64,000 bases of DNA from UBA5436 sp050951845 (GTDB lineage: Bacteria > Bacillota > Clostridia > Saccharofermentanales > DTU023), in assembly GCA_050951845.1 (NCBI GenBank), contig JBMNJV010000001.1, positions 434,001 through 498,000 on the forward strand, read 5' to 3'. Shown here one piece after another: positions 53,350 through 62,108 of the stretch. The translations under genes and the position numbers were made by a program. The stretch's first letter is position 1. Each line of letters opens with the position of its first letter. A model generated the notes under the pieces. That model did no database searches. It worked only from the letters and a program-made list of their open reading frames with translations, and was not told the origin of the DNA.

Positions 53350-54810
53350 ATGAAATTAAAATTTGAATATGGTTTAGGATTTATGGAAGCAGAGTTGCCT
53401 GATGATAGAACAGATGTTTTTATTCCGGGAGAAACAGTAGCAGATCCTCCTTATCTGGAAGATCCGATTGCTGCGACTAAAGAAGCGATCAATAATCCTA
53501 TCGGTATGAAGACAGTTCCTGAATTAATAGATGAAAATAGCAAAATTACAATTGTTTTCCCGGATCGTGTTAAAGGAGGTGAGCATAAAACTTCTCACCG
53601 AAAAGTAACGATACGAATTGTTTTGGACATGCTGAAAGAGATTGGTGTCAAAAAAGAAAATATCTTATTGATTTGCTCTAATGGTTTGCATGCTAAAAAT
53701 ACCAAAGAACAAATAAAAAATATTCTCGGTGACGAAATTTTTAATGAATTCTGGTATGACGGGCAGATTATAAATCATGATAGTGAAGACTATGATAATT
53801 TGGTTGATCTGGGTGAAAATGAGCATGGTGACAGAGTTATCATGAACAAATTCGTCTATGATTCAGATTTGTGCTTTATGATAGGGCATGCCCAAGGGAA
53901 TCCGTATGGCGGTTATTCCGGTGGTTATAAACATTGCTCAACCGGTATTACTCACTGGAAAACTATTGCCACGAATCACGTACCGGACGTAATGCATAAG
54001 TCGAATTTTACACCGGTAAATAATAAATCCACTATGCGTTCAAAATTTGATAACATAGCCAAATGGATGGAGAAATGCATGGGCAGAAAGTTCTTTGTAA
54101 TTGATGCTGTATTAGATACCAAGGCTCGTCAAATTGCTGTATTTGCAGGCGACGGAGGACTGGTACAACCTCCTTCATGGGATATTGCCAATAAACGCAC
54201 CTATATTCCGTTTGCTAAAGAAAAATATGATGTGATGATCTTCGGAATGCCTCAATTCTTCCATTATGGAGATGGTATGGGAACGAATCCGATTATGATG
54301 ATGCAGGCAGTTTCTGCGAACGTAATCAGACATAAACGTGTTATGAAAGATAATTGTGTTGTTATAGTTTCTTCTGCTTGTGACGGTTGGTTTCATGATG
54401 AATTGTTTACCGGTTACAGAGAAATTTATGAAATGTTTCAAACCAATCAAAACTATATATTACCCGATTTGGAAAAATATTCAGAATATCTCACAACCAA
54501 TCAGGATTACATCAATAATTATCGTTATGCATATGGGTTCCATCCGTATCACGGTTTTTCAATGATCAGCTGCGGTCATATTGCAGAGATGAATACAGGT
54601 GCAATCTATATTTGTGGTGCACGTGAACCGGGATATGCTCGCGGTATGGGCATGAAAACCAGACGTAATATTGAAGACGCATTAAAAGATGCAGAAAGAA
54701 TTGTCGGTAAAAACCCGAAAATCTTGGCTTTACCTAAAACATTCACTACAACTGCGGTACACTTGATGATGGAAGATCAAGATCCGGATGTTGAAGGAGC
54801 ATATGATTAA
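53350..54810 (+). CDS. LarA-like (DUF2088) nickel-pincer family protein
   Basis: About 486 residues from an ATG preceded by GAGG; upstream in-frame TTG codons are less likely. The DUF2088 N-terminal domain has TIVFPDRVKGGEHKTSHRK and LLICSNGLHAKNTKEQ. The central GHAQGNPYGGYSGGYKHCSTG corresponds to the loop that in lactate racemase LarA holds the Lys linked to the nickel-pincer cofactor. Characterised relatives racemise or epimerise 2-hydroxyacids. Substrate unknown; the context suggests a sugar acid. The cofactor genes larB, larC and larE are not in the window and would be needed elsewhere. Confidence 0.83.
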   Translation: MKLKFEYGLGFMEAELPDDRTDVFIPGETVADPPYLEDPIAATKEAINNPIGMKTVPELIDENSKITIVFPDRVKGGEHKTSHRKVTIRIVLDMLKEIGVKKENILLICSNGLHAKNTKEQIKNILGDEIFNEFWYDGQIINHDSEDYDNLVDLGENEHGDRVIMNKFVYDSDLCFMIGHAQGNPYGGYSGGYKHCSTGITHWKTIATNHVPDVMHKSNFTPVNNKSTMRSKFDNIAKWMEKCMGRKFFVIDAVLDTKARQIAVFAGDGGLVQPPSWDIANKRTYIPFAKEKYDVMIFGMPQFFHYGDGMGTNPIMMMQAVSANVIRHKRVMKDNCVVIVSSACDGWFHDELFTGYREIYEMFQTNQNYILPDLEKYSEYLTTNQDYINNYRYAYGFHPYHGFSMISCGHIAEMNTGAIYICGAREPGYARGMGMKTRRNIEDALKDAERIVGKNPKILALPKTFTTTAVHLMMEDQDPDVEGAYD

Positions 54811-55128
54811 AAATCTGAATAGTCCGAATTATTCGCATTATTCGAAAACGAATAAGAGATAAAAGGTTTCTGCTCAGAAATTTGAGCTATGCAAATTCCG
54901 ATTTGCTGAGCTTCGATTTTTGAGCAGTTTTCCGATTTGAAAGCCGGTTTCTGCTCAAAATTTGGCGCTGTGCAAATTTTCATTTGTACAACGCTAAAAA
55001 GTGAGCAGTTTTCATGGCTGAAGTATTTAGTTTGAGACAACCCTAATTTATTATCGTTTTATTAAGCTGAAGAAATATCAAAGTGAAGATAACAAAACTA
55101 TATGATATATAGGCGGAGATTATTGAGA
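54811..55128. other. Intergenic region with two 58-bp palindromes
   Basis: 318 bp between convergent genes, mostly taken up by repeat locus 4; the rest is AT-rich without recognisable features. Confidence 0.7.
54870..55008. repeat. Two 58-bp palindromes of the repeat family (locus 4)
   Basis: Units at 54870-54927 and 54951-55008, each bounded by CTGCTCA and TGAGCAG. Unit 2 has the loop AAA/AAG, stem TTTGGCG/CGCTAAA with a G-T pair, loop CTG/CAA, and stem TGCAAAT/ATTTGTA with another G-T pair. Unit 1 has AAAT/ATTT, a TTG/TCG loop, AGCT/AGCT and TGCAAAT/ATTTGC-type pairing. Length and layout equal those at 1.9, 6.6 and 30.3 kb. They lie between convergent genes. Confidence 0.88.
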
Positions 55129-56217
55129 TTAATCGGTCATGTTTTCTAATGTTTTTTTAAATTGTTCTTTTTCAGCAATACTTCGATTTTTCAGATCTTG
55201 AACACTGCTTCTGACAACAATATTACATGGCAATTCAATTTTTAACGGGGATTTATGATAGCCCTTGATACGTGATAATAAAGTTAATGCTGCGATTTTT
55301 CCCAGATTTGCTTTGGGAATTCTCATTGTGGTTAACATAGGAGACAAATTTCCGCTTTCGTCAATATCGTCAATGCTGATGATGGATATATCTTTTGGAA
55401 TCCTAACATTGGATTCTTGTAATTTTTTATAAGCTCCGATTGCGGTTTCATCGTTTGCACAGAAAATGGCAGAAATTCTGCTGCAAAAGAAATCTTTTGA
55501 TCTGAGTTTTAAAAATCTTTCACATGCTCGATAACCGCCTTTGACAGATAGCTCACATTTATAGATGCTGATGTTTTCTTCAAAAGGTAAATGCAGATTA
55601 TCAATACTGCTACGAAATCCGTAATAACGTATTTCGTTTTTAGTTTCTCCAAAATATGCAATGTATTGATGTCCGCAAAAAAATAAATACTGCATAACTT
55701 GTCTTGCTGCATTATAACCGTTACTTAAAACCCGATCGAAATATTTGCAATTGACATTAATCCCTGCCTGAATAACCGGTTTTTTAATATTTGGCATCAA
55801 GTGCAGAAACGATTGCGGGACTTTACCAAGGATTAACAAAGGATAATTTTTTGTAAGTTCCAAATATTCTATAAATTCATCTTTTTTCATATTTAGCAGA
55901 GATTCTTTTGATAGAAAAGAATAATTATGTTTAAGAGCTTCTGTTTCAAAACCGCGTAAAAGAGAGTTAAAGAAAGAAATAGAATAAGTAGAAGATCTTG
56001 CATAAAGGCATGATATTTTATTGTTATCGCTTTTGATCGACTCACTCTGTATTCGAAGTGAGCGGGCGTTTTGGTTAAATTTATAATTAGTTTCATGTGC
56101 TAAAGCCCAGATTTTATTTGTTAATTCATCTGAGGCAGCTTTTGGTACATTGTTTAACACTCTTGATACTGTTGAAGTAGAAATATTTAATATTTTAGCA
56201 ATATCTTTTTGTCGCAT
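55129..56217 (-). CDS. LacI-family transcriptional regulator
   Basis: 362 residues from the ATG at 56217, which has AAAGGA ahead; the frame continues 47 codons upstream without a start signal and its translation there is not regulator-like. N-terminal helix-turn-helix RQKDIAKILNISTSTVSRVLNNVPKAA, effector domain with QAGINVNCKYFDRVLSNGYNAARQ and ISIISIDDIDESGNLSPMLTTMRIP. Divergent from the amino-sugar operon at 56622 and probably its repressor. CG-centred palindromes at 56264 and 56493 are candidate sites. Confidence 0.9.
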   Translation of the reverse strand: MRQKDIAKILNISTSTVSRVLNNVPKAASDELTNKIWALAHETNYKFNQNARSLRIQSESIKSDNNKISCLYARSSTYSISFFNSLLRGFETEALKHNYSFLSKESLLNMKKDEFIEYLELTKNYPLLILGKVPQSFLHLMPNIKKPVIQAGINVNCKYFDRVLSNGYNAARQVMQYLFFCGHQYIAYFGETKNEIRYYGFRSSIDNLHLPFEENISIYKCELSVKGGYRACERFLKLRSKDFFCSRISAIFCANDETAIGAYKKLQESNVRIPKDISIISIDDIDESGNLSPMLTTMRIPKANLGKIAALTLLSRIKGYHKSPLKIELPCNIVVRSSVQDLKNRSIAEKEQFKKTLENMTD

Positions 56218-56621
56218 TTTCTTTTTCCTTTTAAAAACATTATAAAGATTTGATAATATAATACAATCGATTGCGTGAAAATAAAAGAACTTTTTGGATA
56301 AACAAGACAAAAATATTGGAATATATGCAATAATAATATAGATATTGATTAAAAACATAATAAAAATAAGATTTTCAGACTTGATTTATAAAAAATCAAG
56401 AAAGGAAGAAGAAAGTAACACAATAATAAGGAATGTTGAATTTTGATGAAATTCATACAAATACGCGTTCAGACAAAACTTGTAAGTTAATTCAAAATCG
56501 ATTGAAATTGTTTGCAATGTCTAATATCTAATGTTTAAAAAAGAACAAAGTGAATTGAATCACGAATTTTGGCTTATCTGTCTATACTTTTTAATCATAC
56601 AAAAATGGAAAGAGGCAAAGA
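56218..56621. promoter_or_regulatory. Divergent control region with two AATCGATT sites
   Basis: 404 bp between the LacI gene and the amino-sugar operon. CAATCGATTG at 56264-56273 and AAATCGATTG at 56496-56505 share the palindrome AATCGATT. CG-centred palindromes are typical LacI-family operators; one site is near each start, allowing autoregulation and operon control. Otherwise AT-rich. Confidence 0.45.
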
Positions 56622-57629
56622 ATGATTAAATTTGGAATTGTAGGAATGGGTATAAGAGGAAATCTATTTGCAAATACTTTAGTACAAAACTCATACGCAA
56701 AACTTGTTGCAGTATCAGATGTAAACGAAAATAATTTATCTAAAGCAAATTCCAGTTTCAAAGCAAATTGTTATAAAAATTACGAAAAAATGTTTTTAAA
56801 AGAAGACTTAGATGCTGTAATTGTTGCAACACCGGATTCTTTACATAAAAACATTGTTATTGAGGCTTCGCAAAGAGTAAAAAACATAATGATAGAGAAA
56901 CCTTTATCAACTTCAGTAGAAGAGTGTAACGAAATGTGTTCTGCAATTAAAAACAATAATGTTCGTTGTTTGGTTGCATTTGAAAATAGATGGAGTCTCC
57001 CTTTTATTTCAACAAAACATATTATTGATAGTTCTTCTTGTGGTGAGATTTTACACATTAACTGTAAATTGAATAACACTTTATTTGTGCCGACAAAAAT
57101 GTTGGCGTGGTCAAATAATAGCACTCCTGCATGGTTTTTGTTTCCACATTTAGTTGATATGGCATGTTGGCTTTCGGGGAAGAAAGTTACCAAAGTCTAT
57201 GCTTCAGGATTTAAGAAAAAGTTAATAGAGATGGGCATAGATACATATGATTCCATTTCCGCTTTAGTTAATTTTGAGAATAGTACAACAGGGATCTTCA
57301 GTTCGACGTGGATTTTACCAGAATCCATGCCCGTAGTAGCAGATCAAAAATATGATGTGTTTTGTGACAAAGAAGCGATAACGATTGATTTAATGCCTCA
57401 AATGTTATCCTTATGTTCAGACCAATATAGCTTACCTCGTGTGCTAGGAACACCGGTTTACGGTAAATTGAATGCACCGCCTAGCCTTATGCTAAATGAT
57501 TTTGTAAGTAATATTTATAATGATGAGGGAACTCTTGCAAATGAAGATGATGGTCGTGTGAATACCATAATTATTGAAGCAATCCATAGATCACTTGAAT
57601 TAGGACAACCTGTTGAAATAAATTACTAA
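56622..57629 (+). CDS. Gfo/Idh/MocA-family oxidoreductase
   Basis: 335 residues. Rossmann domain MIKFGIVGMGIRGNLFANTL, VVATPDSLHKNIVIEA and the family motif IMIEKPLSTSVEEC containing the catalytic Lys. The C-terminal half, from about residue 125, is the substrate-binding beta-sheet domain (TPAWFLFPHLVDMACWLSG carries the usual Asp and His). The family oxidises or reduces sugars and amino sugars with NAD(P). First gene of the operon, with AGAGG ahead. It could act on the sugar released from a glycan or serve for epimerisation. Confidence 0.9.
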   Translation: MIKFGIVGMGIRGNLFANTLVQNSYAKLVAVSDVNENNLSKANSSFKANCYKNYEKMFLKEDLDAVIVATPDSLHKNIVIEASQRVKNIMIEKPLSTSVEECNEMCSAIKNNNVRCLVAFENRWSLPFISTKHIIDSSSCGEILHINCKLNNTLFVPTKMLAWSNNSTPAWFLFPHLVDMACWLSGKKVTKVYASGFKKKLIEMGIDTYDSISALVNFENSTTGIFSSTWILPESMPVVADQKYDVFCDKEAITIDLMPQMLSLCSDQYSLPRVLGTPVYGKLNAPPSLMLNDFVSNIYNDEGTLANEDDGRVNTIIIEAIHRSLELGQPVEINY

Positions 57630-57660
57630 ACTTAAGTCAGACATATGAGGAAAATTCATT

Positions 57661-58512
57661 ATGCTATGTACAAGCAAAGAAATGATAAACAAAGCATACA
57701 AAGAAGGATATGCAGTTCCTTCAATTAATACACAAGGTGGAACTTACGATATAATTCGAGCGATATGTGATATAGCTGAAGAAAGAAGATCTCCGGTTAT
57801 TCTGGCACACTATATGTCTACCGGAATTTATGCGGGTCATGATTGGTTTGTTGAAGTAGCAAAGTGGTGTGCCGATAAAGTTTCCGTTCCAGTAGCTATT
57901 CATCTTGATCATGGAGATAGTTTCGAAACTGCTATGTATTGCTTAAAACTTGGATTTACGTCTTTAATGGTAGATTTTTCAAATGATCCTATTAAAGAAA
58001 ATGCTAAAAAAACTAATGAAGTTATTAGAGTGAGTAAAGAATTTGGAGTACCGGTTGAAGCTGAAGTAGGAGTATTAGCTAGAATTGATCAATATAACGA
58101 TGAAGAAAAAACACAAATTACTAAATTTGAAGATGTGGTAGAGTTTTTAGAAATATGCAGACCTGATATGTTGGCTTTAGGAGTAGGAAACGCACATGGC
58201 TTTTATACAAGTGAACCAAATATAAATCAGAGTCTATTAATAAAAACTAAAGAATATGCAAATACTCCTTTGGTACTTCATGGTGGAACTGGAATTCCTG
58301 AGAGGATGATTAAAGAAGCAATATCGAATGGAATTGCTAAGATTAATTTTGGAACATTAGTTAGGACGAAATATGTTGAATTTTTGCAAGAAGCATTTCA
58401 TTCAATAAATCATAATAATCATTCTTGGAAAATATCACAATATGCCAAACAAAAACTAGAAAAAATCATTAATCAAATTATTGATTTATCAGGATCAGCA
58501 AATAAGGTCTAG
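57661..58512 (+). CDS. Class II fructose/tagatose-bisphosphate aldolase
   Basis: 283 residues, full length. The catalytic and Zn-binding segment VAIHLDHGDSFETAM (Asp83, His84) is intact, as are VPVEAEVGVLAR, ALGVGNAHGFY and LVLHGGTGIPERMI. Such enzymes (KbaY/GatY/FbaA) split ketose 1,6-bisphosphates into DHAP and an aldehyde; with NagA, SIS and NagB-like proteins here a tagatose-bisphosphate route for an amino sugar is the likely use. No tagatose-6-phosphate kinase is in this operon, though the FruK/LacC-type kinase at 9.2 kb could fill that step. 31 bp after the oxidoreductase gene. Confidence 0.9.
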   Translation: MLCTSKEMINKAYKEGYAVPSINTQGGTYDIIRAICDIAEERRSPVILAHYMSTGIYAGHDWFVEVAKWCADKVSVPVAIHLDHGDSFETAMYCLKLGFTSLMVDFSNDPIKENAKKTNEVIRVSKEFGVPVEAEVGVLARIDQYNDEEKTQITKFEDVVEFLEICRPDMLALGVGNAHGFYTSEPNINQSLLIKTKEYANTPLVLHGGTGIPERMIKEAISNGIAKINFGTLVRTKYVEFLQEAFHSINHNNHSWKISQYAKQKLEKIINQIIDLSGSANKV

Positions 58513-58526
58513 ATTGGAAAACGATT

Positions 58527-59675
58527 ATGCTTAAACTTTCTGGGGGTAAATTAGTTTTTTCTTTAGGCGTTAGAAATATAGACTTGTATTTAGATGAAGG
58601 AAAATGTTCATTTGAAGAAAAGAAACATCAAGACTATAAATTTGTGGATTGCGAAGGTTTATATGTATTACCTGGATTTGTAGATCAGCATATTCATGGT
58701 GCAAAGAGTATTGATTTCTCGAATTGCACGATAGATCAATTATCTGAAATATCATTACTTTTAGCCTCGAGAGGTGTAACCAGTTTTGTTCCGACCCTCA
58801 CAACATTGAATCATGAAAATACTCTGAAAGCTTTAAAAATAATTTCAGAAAATGCTGATTTGTTGCCTGGTGCAAGAATAGCTGGCATTCATATGGAAGG
58901 TCCATATTTGAATCCTGTTTATGCAGGTGCTCAAAATGTTGGAGCTATGAGATCGGCTTCAATTTCAGAAATTGAAGAATATATCAAAGCTTCAGAAGAG
59001 AAACTTAGTTTAATAACATTATCTCCTGAAATAATAAATGATAATGATTTTCTAAGGTTTTTGAAAGATAAAAAAATTAAAGTGAACATTGGACATTCAG
59101 GGGCAACATTTAAACAATGTAATGAAGCTTTATTAGCAGGAGCAGGATGTGTTACTCATTTTTTGAATGGCATGAGAGAGTTTCATCAACATGAGCCCTC
59201 TATATTTGGGGCAAGTGTTCTTGCAAGTAATTTTATAGAGATAATTTGTGATGGATATCATTTAGTTCCTGATACGATTAGAGTTGTGAAACAGATATTT
59301 GGATCAGATCGAATTATTTTAGTAAGTGATTCAATACCTGCTGCCGGATTAGGCGACGGAGAGTATCAATTCGATTGTTTTGCTGAAGATGTTGTGATAG
59401 TTAATGGAGATGCTCAATTAAAAGATAGTAAAGTTAGAGCTGGTAGCACGTTGTTTATGGACACAGCATTTAAAAATTTTATTAAATATACCGAATGTTC
59501 GCTTTCAGAGTGTGTTCAGTGTACTTCTTTGAATTCATTAAAATATTTAGGTTTAGATAATAAAAAGGGTGAACTGAGTGAAGGGAATGATGCAGATATA
59601 GTGATTTTAGATGCAGATTTTAATGTAGTTTATACAATAGTAAATGGGATCATCGTTTACAGTAAAAAAGAATAG
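58527..59675 (+). CDS. nagA: N-acetylglucosamine-6-phosphate deacetylase
   Basis: 382 residues, the normal NagA length. Motifs in order: VLPGFVDQHIHGAKSIDFS, GIHMEGPYLNP with the metal-binding Glu, VNIGHSGATFKQ and VTHFLNGMREFH with metal/substrate His, ICDGYHL, and LVSDSIPAAGLGDG with the catalytic Asp. It removes acetate from N-acetyl-amino-sugar 6-phosphates; GalNAc-6-phosphate is also possible (AgaA). 14 bp after the aldolase gene. Confidence 0.9.
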   Translation: MLKLSGGKLVFSLGVRNIDLYLDEGKCSFEEKKHQDYKFVDCEGLYVLPGFVDQHIHGAKSIDFSNCTIDQLSEISLLLASRGVTSFVPTLTTLNHENTLKALKIISENADLLPGARIAGIHMEGPYLNPVYAGAQNVGAMRSASISEIEEYIKASEEKLSLITLSPEIINDNDFLRFLKDKKIKVNIGHSGATFKQCNEALLAGAGCVTHFLNGMREFHQHEPSIFGASVLASNFIEIICDGYHLVPDTIRVVKQIFGSDRIILVSDSIPAAGLGDGEYQFDCFAEDVVIVNGDAQLKDSKVRAGSTLFMDTAFKNFIKYTECSLSECVQCTSLNSLKYLGLDNKKGELSEGNDADIVILDADFNVVYTIVNGIIVYSKKE

Positions 59676-59730
59676 AAATTAAAAATTGGCTTAGTATTAA
59701 TAGAAATAATTGTATTGAATTGAGGACATT

Positions 59731-60771
59731 ATGAACAAATTAGGAAAAAACACCATAGTTGAAATACATCAGCAGGTAAGTATTTTAAAGTTAGTTAGTG
59801 AAAATATTAAAGAAATTGAGAAAATTGTTAAAGAAGTATTTACTTTCAAACCGGAACAAGTAATATTCATTGGATGTGGTACTTCTTATTATATTGCAGC
59901 GAGCGCTTCAGCATATTTTCAGAGAAAAACTGGAATATTGGCACGGCATTTGTCTTGCTTTGAACTGGAATTACATTCAGATATATATATTGGAAATAAA
60001 CGAACAATAGTTGTTCCCTTTAGTCGTTTAGGTAGTACTTCTGAAGTAATATCTGTTGTTAAAAAAGTCAAACTGATTAAAAATGTTAAAGTTTTAGCAA
60101 TTTCCTGTGATGAGTATTCATATGAATACAATGATCAGGTGATATTATGTAAAAACATTTCTGAGAAAAGTATAGTCATGACTTCTTCATTTACTGCTAT
60201 GTTATATACTGCGATGTTAATGGCGAATGTAGTTTCAGAAGAGTCTTATGATGAAATGTTAAAACTACATGATTTAGTGCAACAAACATTAAATGAAATT
60301 GATCAAAAAGCAAAACAAATTGCAGAAAAAGTTCGTTCTAAAAAACTCTTTATATGCTTAGCCCAGGGTATTGGTTATGGAATTGCCGGAGAGTGTAGTA
60401 TAAAAATTAAAGAAATGTGCCTGATACCAACCGAGATTTATTATACGTTAGAATATCGCCATGGTCCGATTTCTTTAGCAGATGAGAATGTTGTTGCGAT
60501 GTTTATAGCTACGCCCGAAACATCTGATCAGGAAATCAAAATGATTGAAGAATTAAAAAACTATGGTATTGAAATAATTGTTTCAGGTTTAAGTATTGCA
60601 GATCGTCTTAAAAAAGTTGCAGATTATTATTTTAACTTTGAAGGAACTGAAGAGTTTTTGCCTGTTCTAACTATACCCGGTCAGTTACTAGGTACTTATT
60701 GGGCGATCAGTAAAGACTTAGATCCTGATTATCCGAGAAACCTTTCTCCGGCAATAGTATTAGATGAATAG
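59731..60771 (+). CDS. SIS-domain sugar-phosphate isomerase/deaminase (AgaS or GlmS C-domain-like)
   Basis: 346 residues with two SIS domains: FIGCGTSYYIAASASAYFQ, VVPFSRLGSTSEVISVVK (sugar-phosphate loop) and the second domain CLAQGIGYGIAGECSIKIKEMCLIPTEIYYTLEYRHGPISL. It lacks a glutaminase domain, so it is not GlmS; AgaS-like deaminase/isomerase of galactosamine 6-phosphate or a fructosamine deglycase are the main choices. Between nagA and the GNAT gene in a tight operon. Confidence 0.87.
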   Translation: MNKLGKNTIVEIHQQVSILKLVSENIKEIEKIVKEVFTFKPEQVIFIGCGTSYYIAASASAYFQRKTGILARHLSCFELELHSDIYIGNKRTIVVPFSRLGSTSEVISVVKKVKLIKNVKVLAISCDEYSYEYNDQVILCKNISEKSIVMTSSFTAMLYTAMLMANVVSEESYDEMLKLHDLVQQTLNEIDQKAKQIAEKVRSKKLFICLAQGIGYGIAGECSIKIKEMCLIPTEIYYTLEYRHGPISLADENVVAMFIATPETSDQEIKMIEELKNYGIEIIVSGLSIADRLKKVADYYFNFEGTEEFLPVLTIPGQLLGTYWAISKDLDPDYPRNLSPAIVLDE

Positions 60772-60809
60772 TATTGTTTGTTAAGTCTAGATTAAGGAAA
60801 TATATTAAA

Positions 60810-62051
60810 GTGAATATTAGATTTTTGGAAAAACATGATTTTGACAATCTTATGTTGTTAATAAGGCAGGGATTTCCGAATAGAACTTCTGAAGAAGAAA
60901 AAATAAGAGAAGAAGAAATTCTTTCAATTTTGTCTGGTCAAAGAACTGGCAAGTTTATAGGTGTTTGTGACGAACACGATTCAATTTTGTCTGCTCTTCA
61001 GATTTATGATTTTGATATATGTTTTCGTGGAGAAATTTTTAAATTTGGCGGAGTGGGAAGAGTTGTTACCGGATTCATTAATAAGAAACGAGGTTTCGCA
61101 CGTAGACTTATAGATTATGCGATTTCATATTTTAAACAAAATGATTATCTATTTTGTGGTCTATATCCTTTCAATATTAATTATTATAGAAAAATGGGTT
61201 TTGGATATGGTTCAGAGAACTATGTGTTTTCAATACAACCTCATACTTTTATTAGCGGAAACATCACCGGTTTAAGATATTTAAAGAACGATGATATTTC
61301 GGAACTTGACAGTTTTTATGATCGTTATTCGAAAACATGTCATGGTATGTTAAGAAACCCTATATTAGACGTTATGCGCTTTTACAGTTATGACGGAGTA
61401 ATAGTTCATGATAAATATAATGAGATTGATGGGTATTTATGTTATAACATTGAAAAATCTTGGTTTGATGGAGTTTTTTCAAGAGATTTAGTTGTTACGG
61501 AATACATAGTAACTACTAATGATGCTCAGTCATCTTTTTCTTCTTTCTTTTTTGCTCAACAAGATCAGTTTAACAGAATAAGGTTGCACGTACAGGATCA
61601 ATGGTTATTTTTTTTATCAGATGATTGTGATAGTGGTGAAAACAAAGCTTATGACAATGGTATTCAGGAATATGCTCATTATTGTGGAGGAATTTTATAT
61701 TATATTATTGATGAAAAGAAATACATTCAACATATTTTAAATTTAAATCTAGAAATTAAAACAGATTTTCTTTTGTGTTTAGAGTTATTTGATAATAGAG
61801 ATGAGTCAATACTTACAAAAATTTCAATTTTACTATCTGAAAAAGGATCAAAGCTAGTTGATGCTGTAACGCAACATGATTGTTCTCTAAGAATGAGTAA
61901 AGCTGATTTTGCCTCCTGGTCGTTTGGAGTAGTAACTTTGAATGAGTTGATAAACACTCTAAGGGCACTTTTAGATTCGCCAAATTATGAAAATGAATTA
62001 CAGAATATTTTTGGCTATAAAGACAAGCCTAAATGTGTTACGTACTATTAA
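60810..62051 (+). CDS. GNAT acetyltransferase with SCP2-like C-terminal domain (Eis type)
   Basis: About 413 residues from GTG 60810 (AAGGA ahead); a TTG at 60774 is an alternative. N-terminal GNAT domain with the acetyl-CoA loop NKKRGFARRLIDYAI and LYPFNINYYRKMGFGYGSE, a second GNAT-like region, and a C-terminal SCP2-like domain ending SKADFASWSFGVVTLNELINTL. This is the layout of Eis-family N-acetyltransferases, which acetylate amines such as aminoglycosides or polyamines. Its place in an amino-sugar operon suggests acetylation of an amino sugar, which is unusual and untested. Confidence 0.83.
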   Translation: MNIRFLEKHDFDNLMLLIRQGFPNRTSEEEKIREEEILSILSGQRTGKFIGVCDEHDSILSALQIYDFDICFRGEIFKFGGVGRVVTGFINKKRGFARRLIDYAISYFKQNDYLFCGLYPFNINYYRKMGFGYGSENYVFSIQPHTFISGNITGLRYLKNDDISELDSFYDRYSKTCHGMLRNPILDVMRFYSYDGVIVHDKYNEIDGYLCYNIEKSWFDGVFSRDLVVTEYIVTTNDAQSSFSSFFFAQQDQFNRIRLHVQDQWLFFLSDDCDSGENKAYDNGIQEYAHYCGGILYYIIDEKKYIQHILNLNLEIKTDFLLCLELFDNRDESILTKISILLSEKGSKLVDAVTQHDCSLRMSKADFASWSFGVVTLNELINTLRALLDSPNYENELQNIFGYKDKPKCVTYY

Positions 62052-62108
62052 TATTACTTGAAACAAGGGAAAGAATGACTATGAATTTATATAATAGAAG
62101 GAGGCAAA

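Noticed and set aside
54870..55008. Integron attC sites
   Set aside because: Size and folding are similar, but there are no cassettes between units, no integrase and no GTTRRRY core sites.
56218..56358. Hydrophobic N-terminal extension of the LacI regulator
   Set aside because: LacI proteins begin with the helix-turn-helix; AAAGGA marks the internal ATG at 56217.
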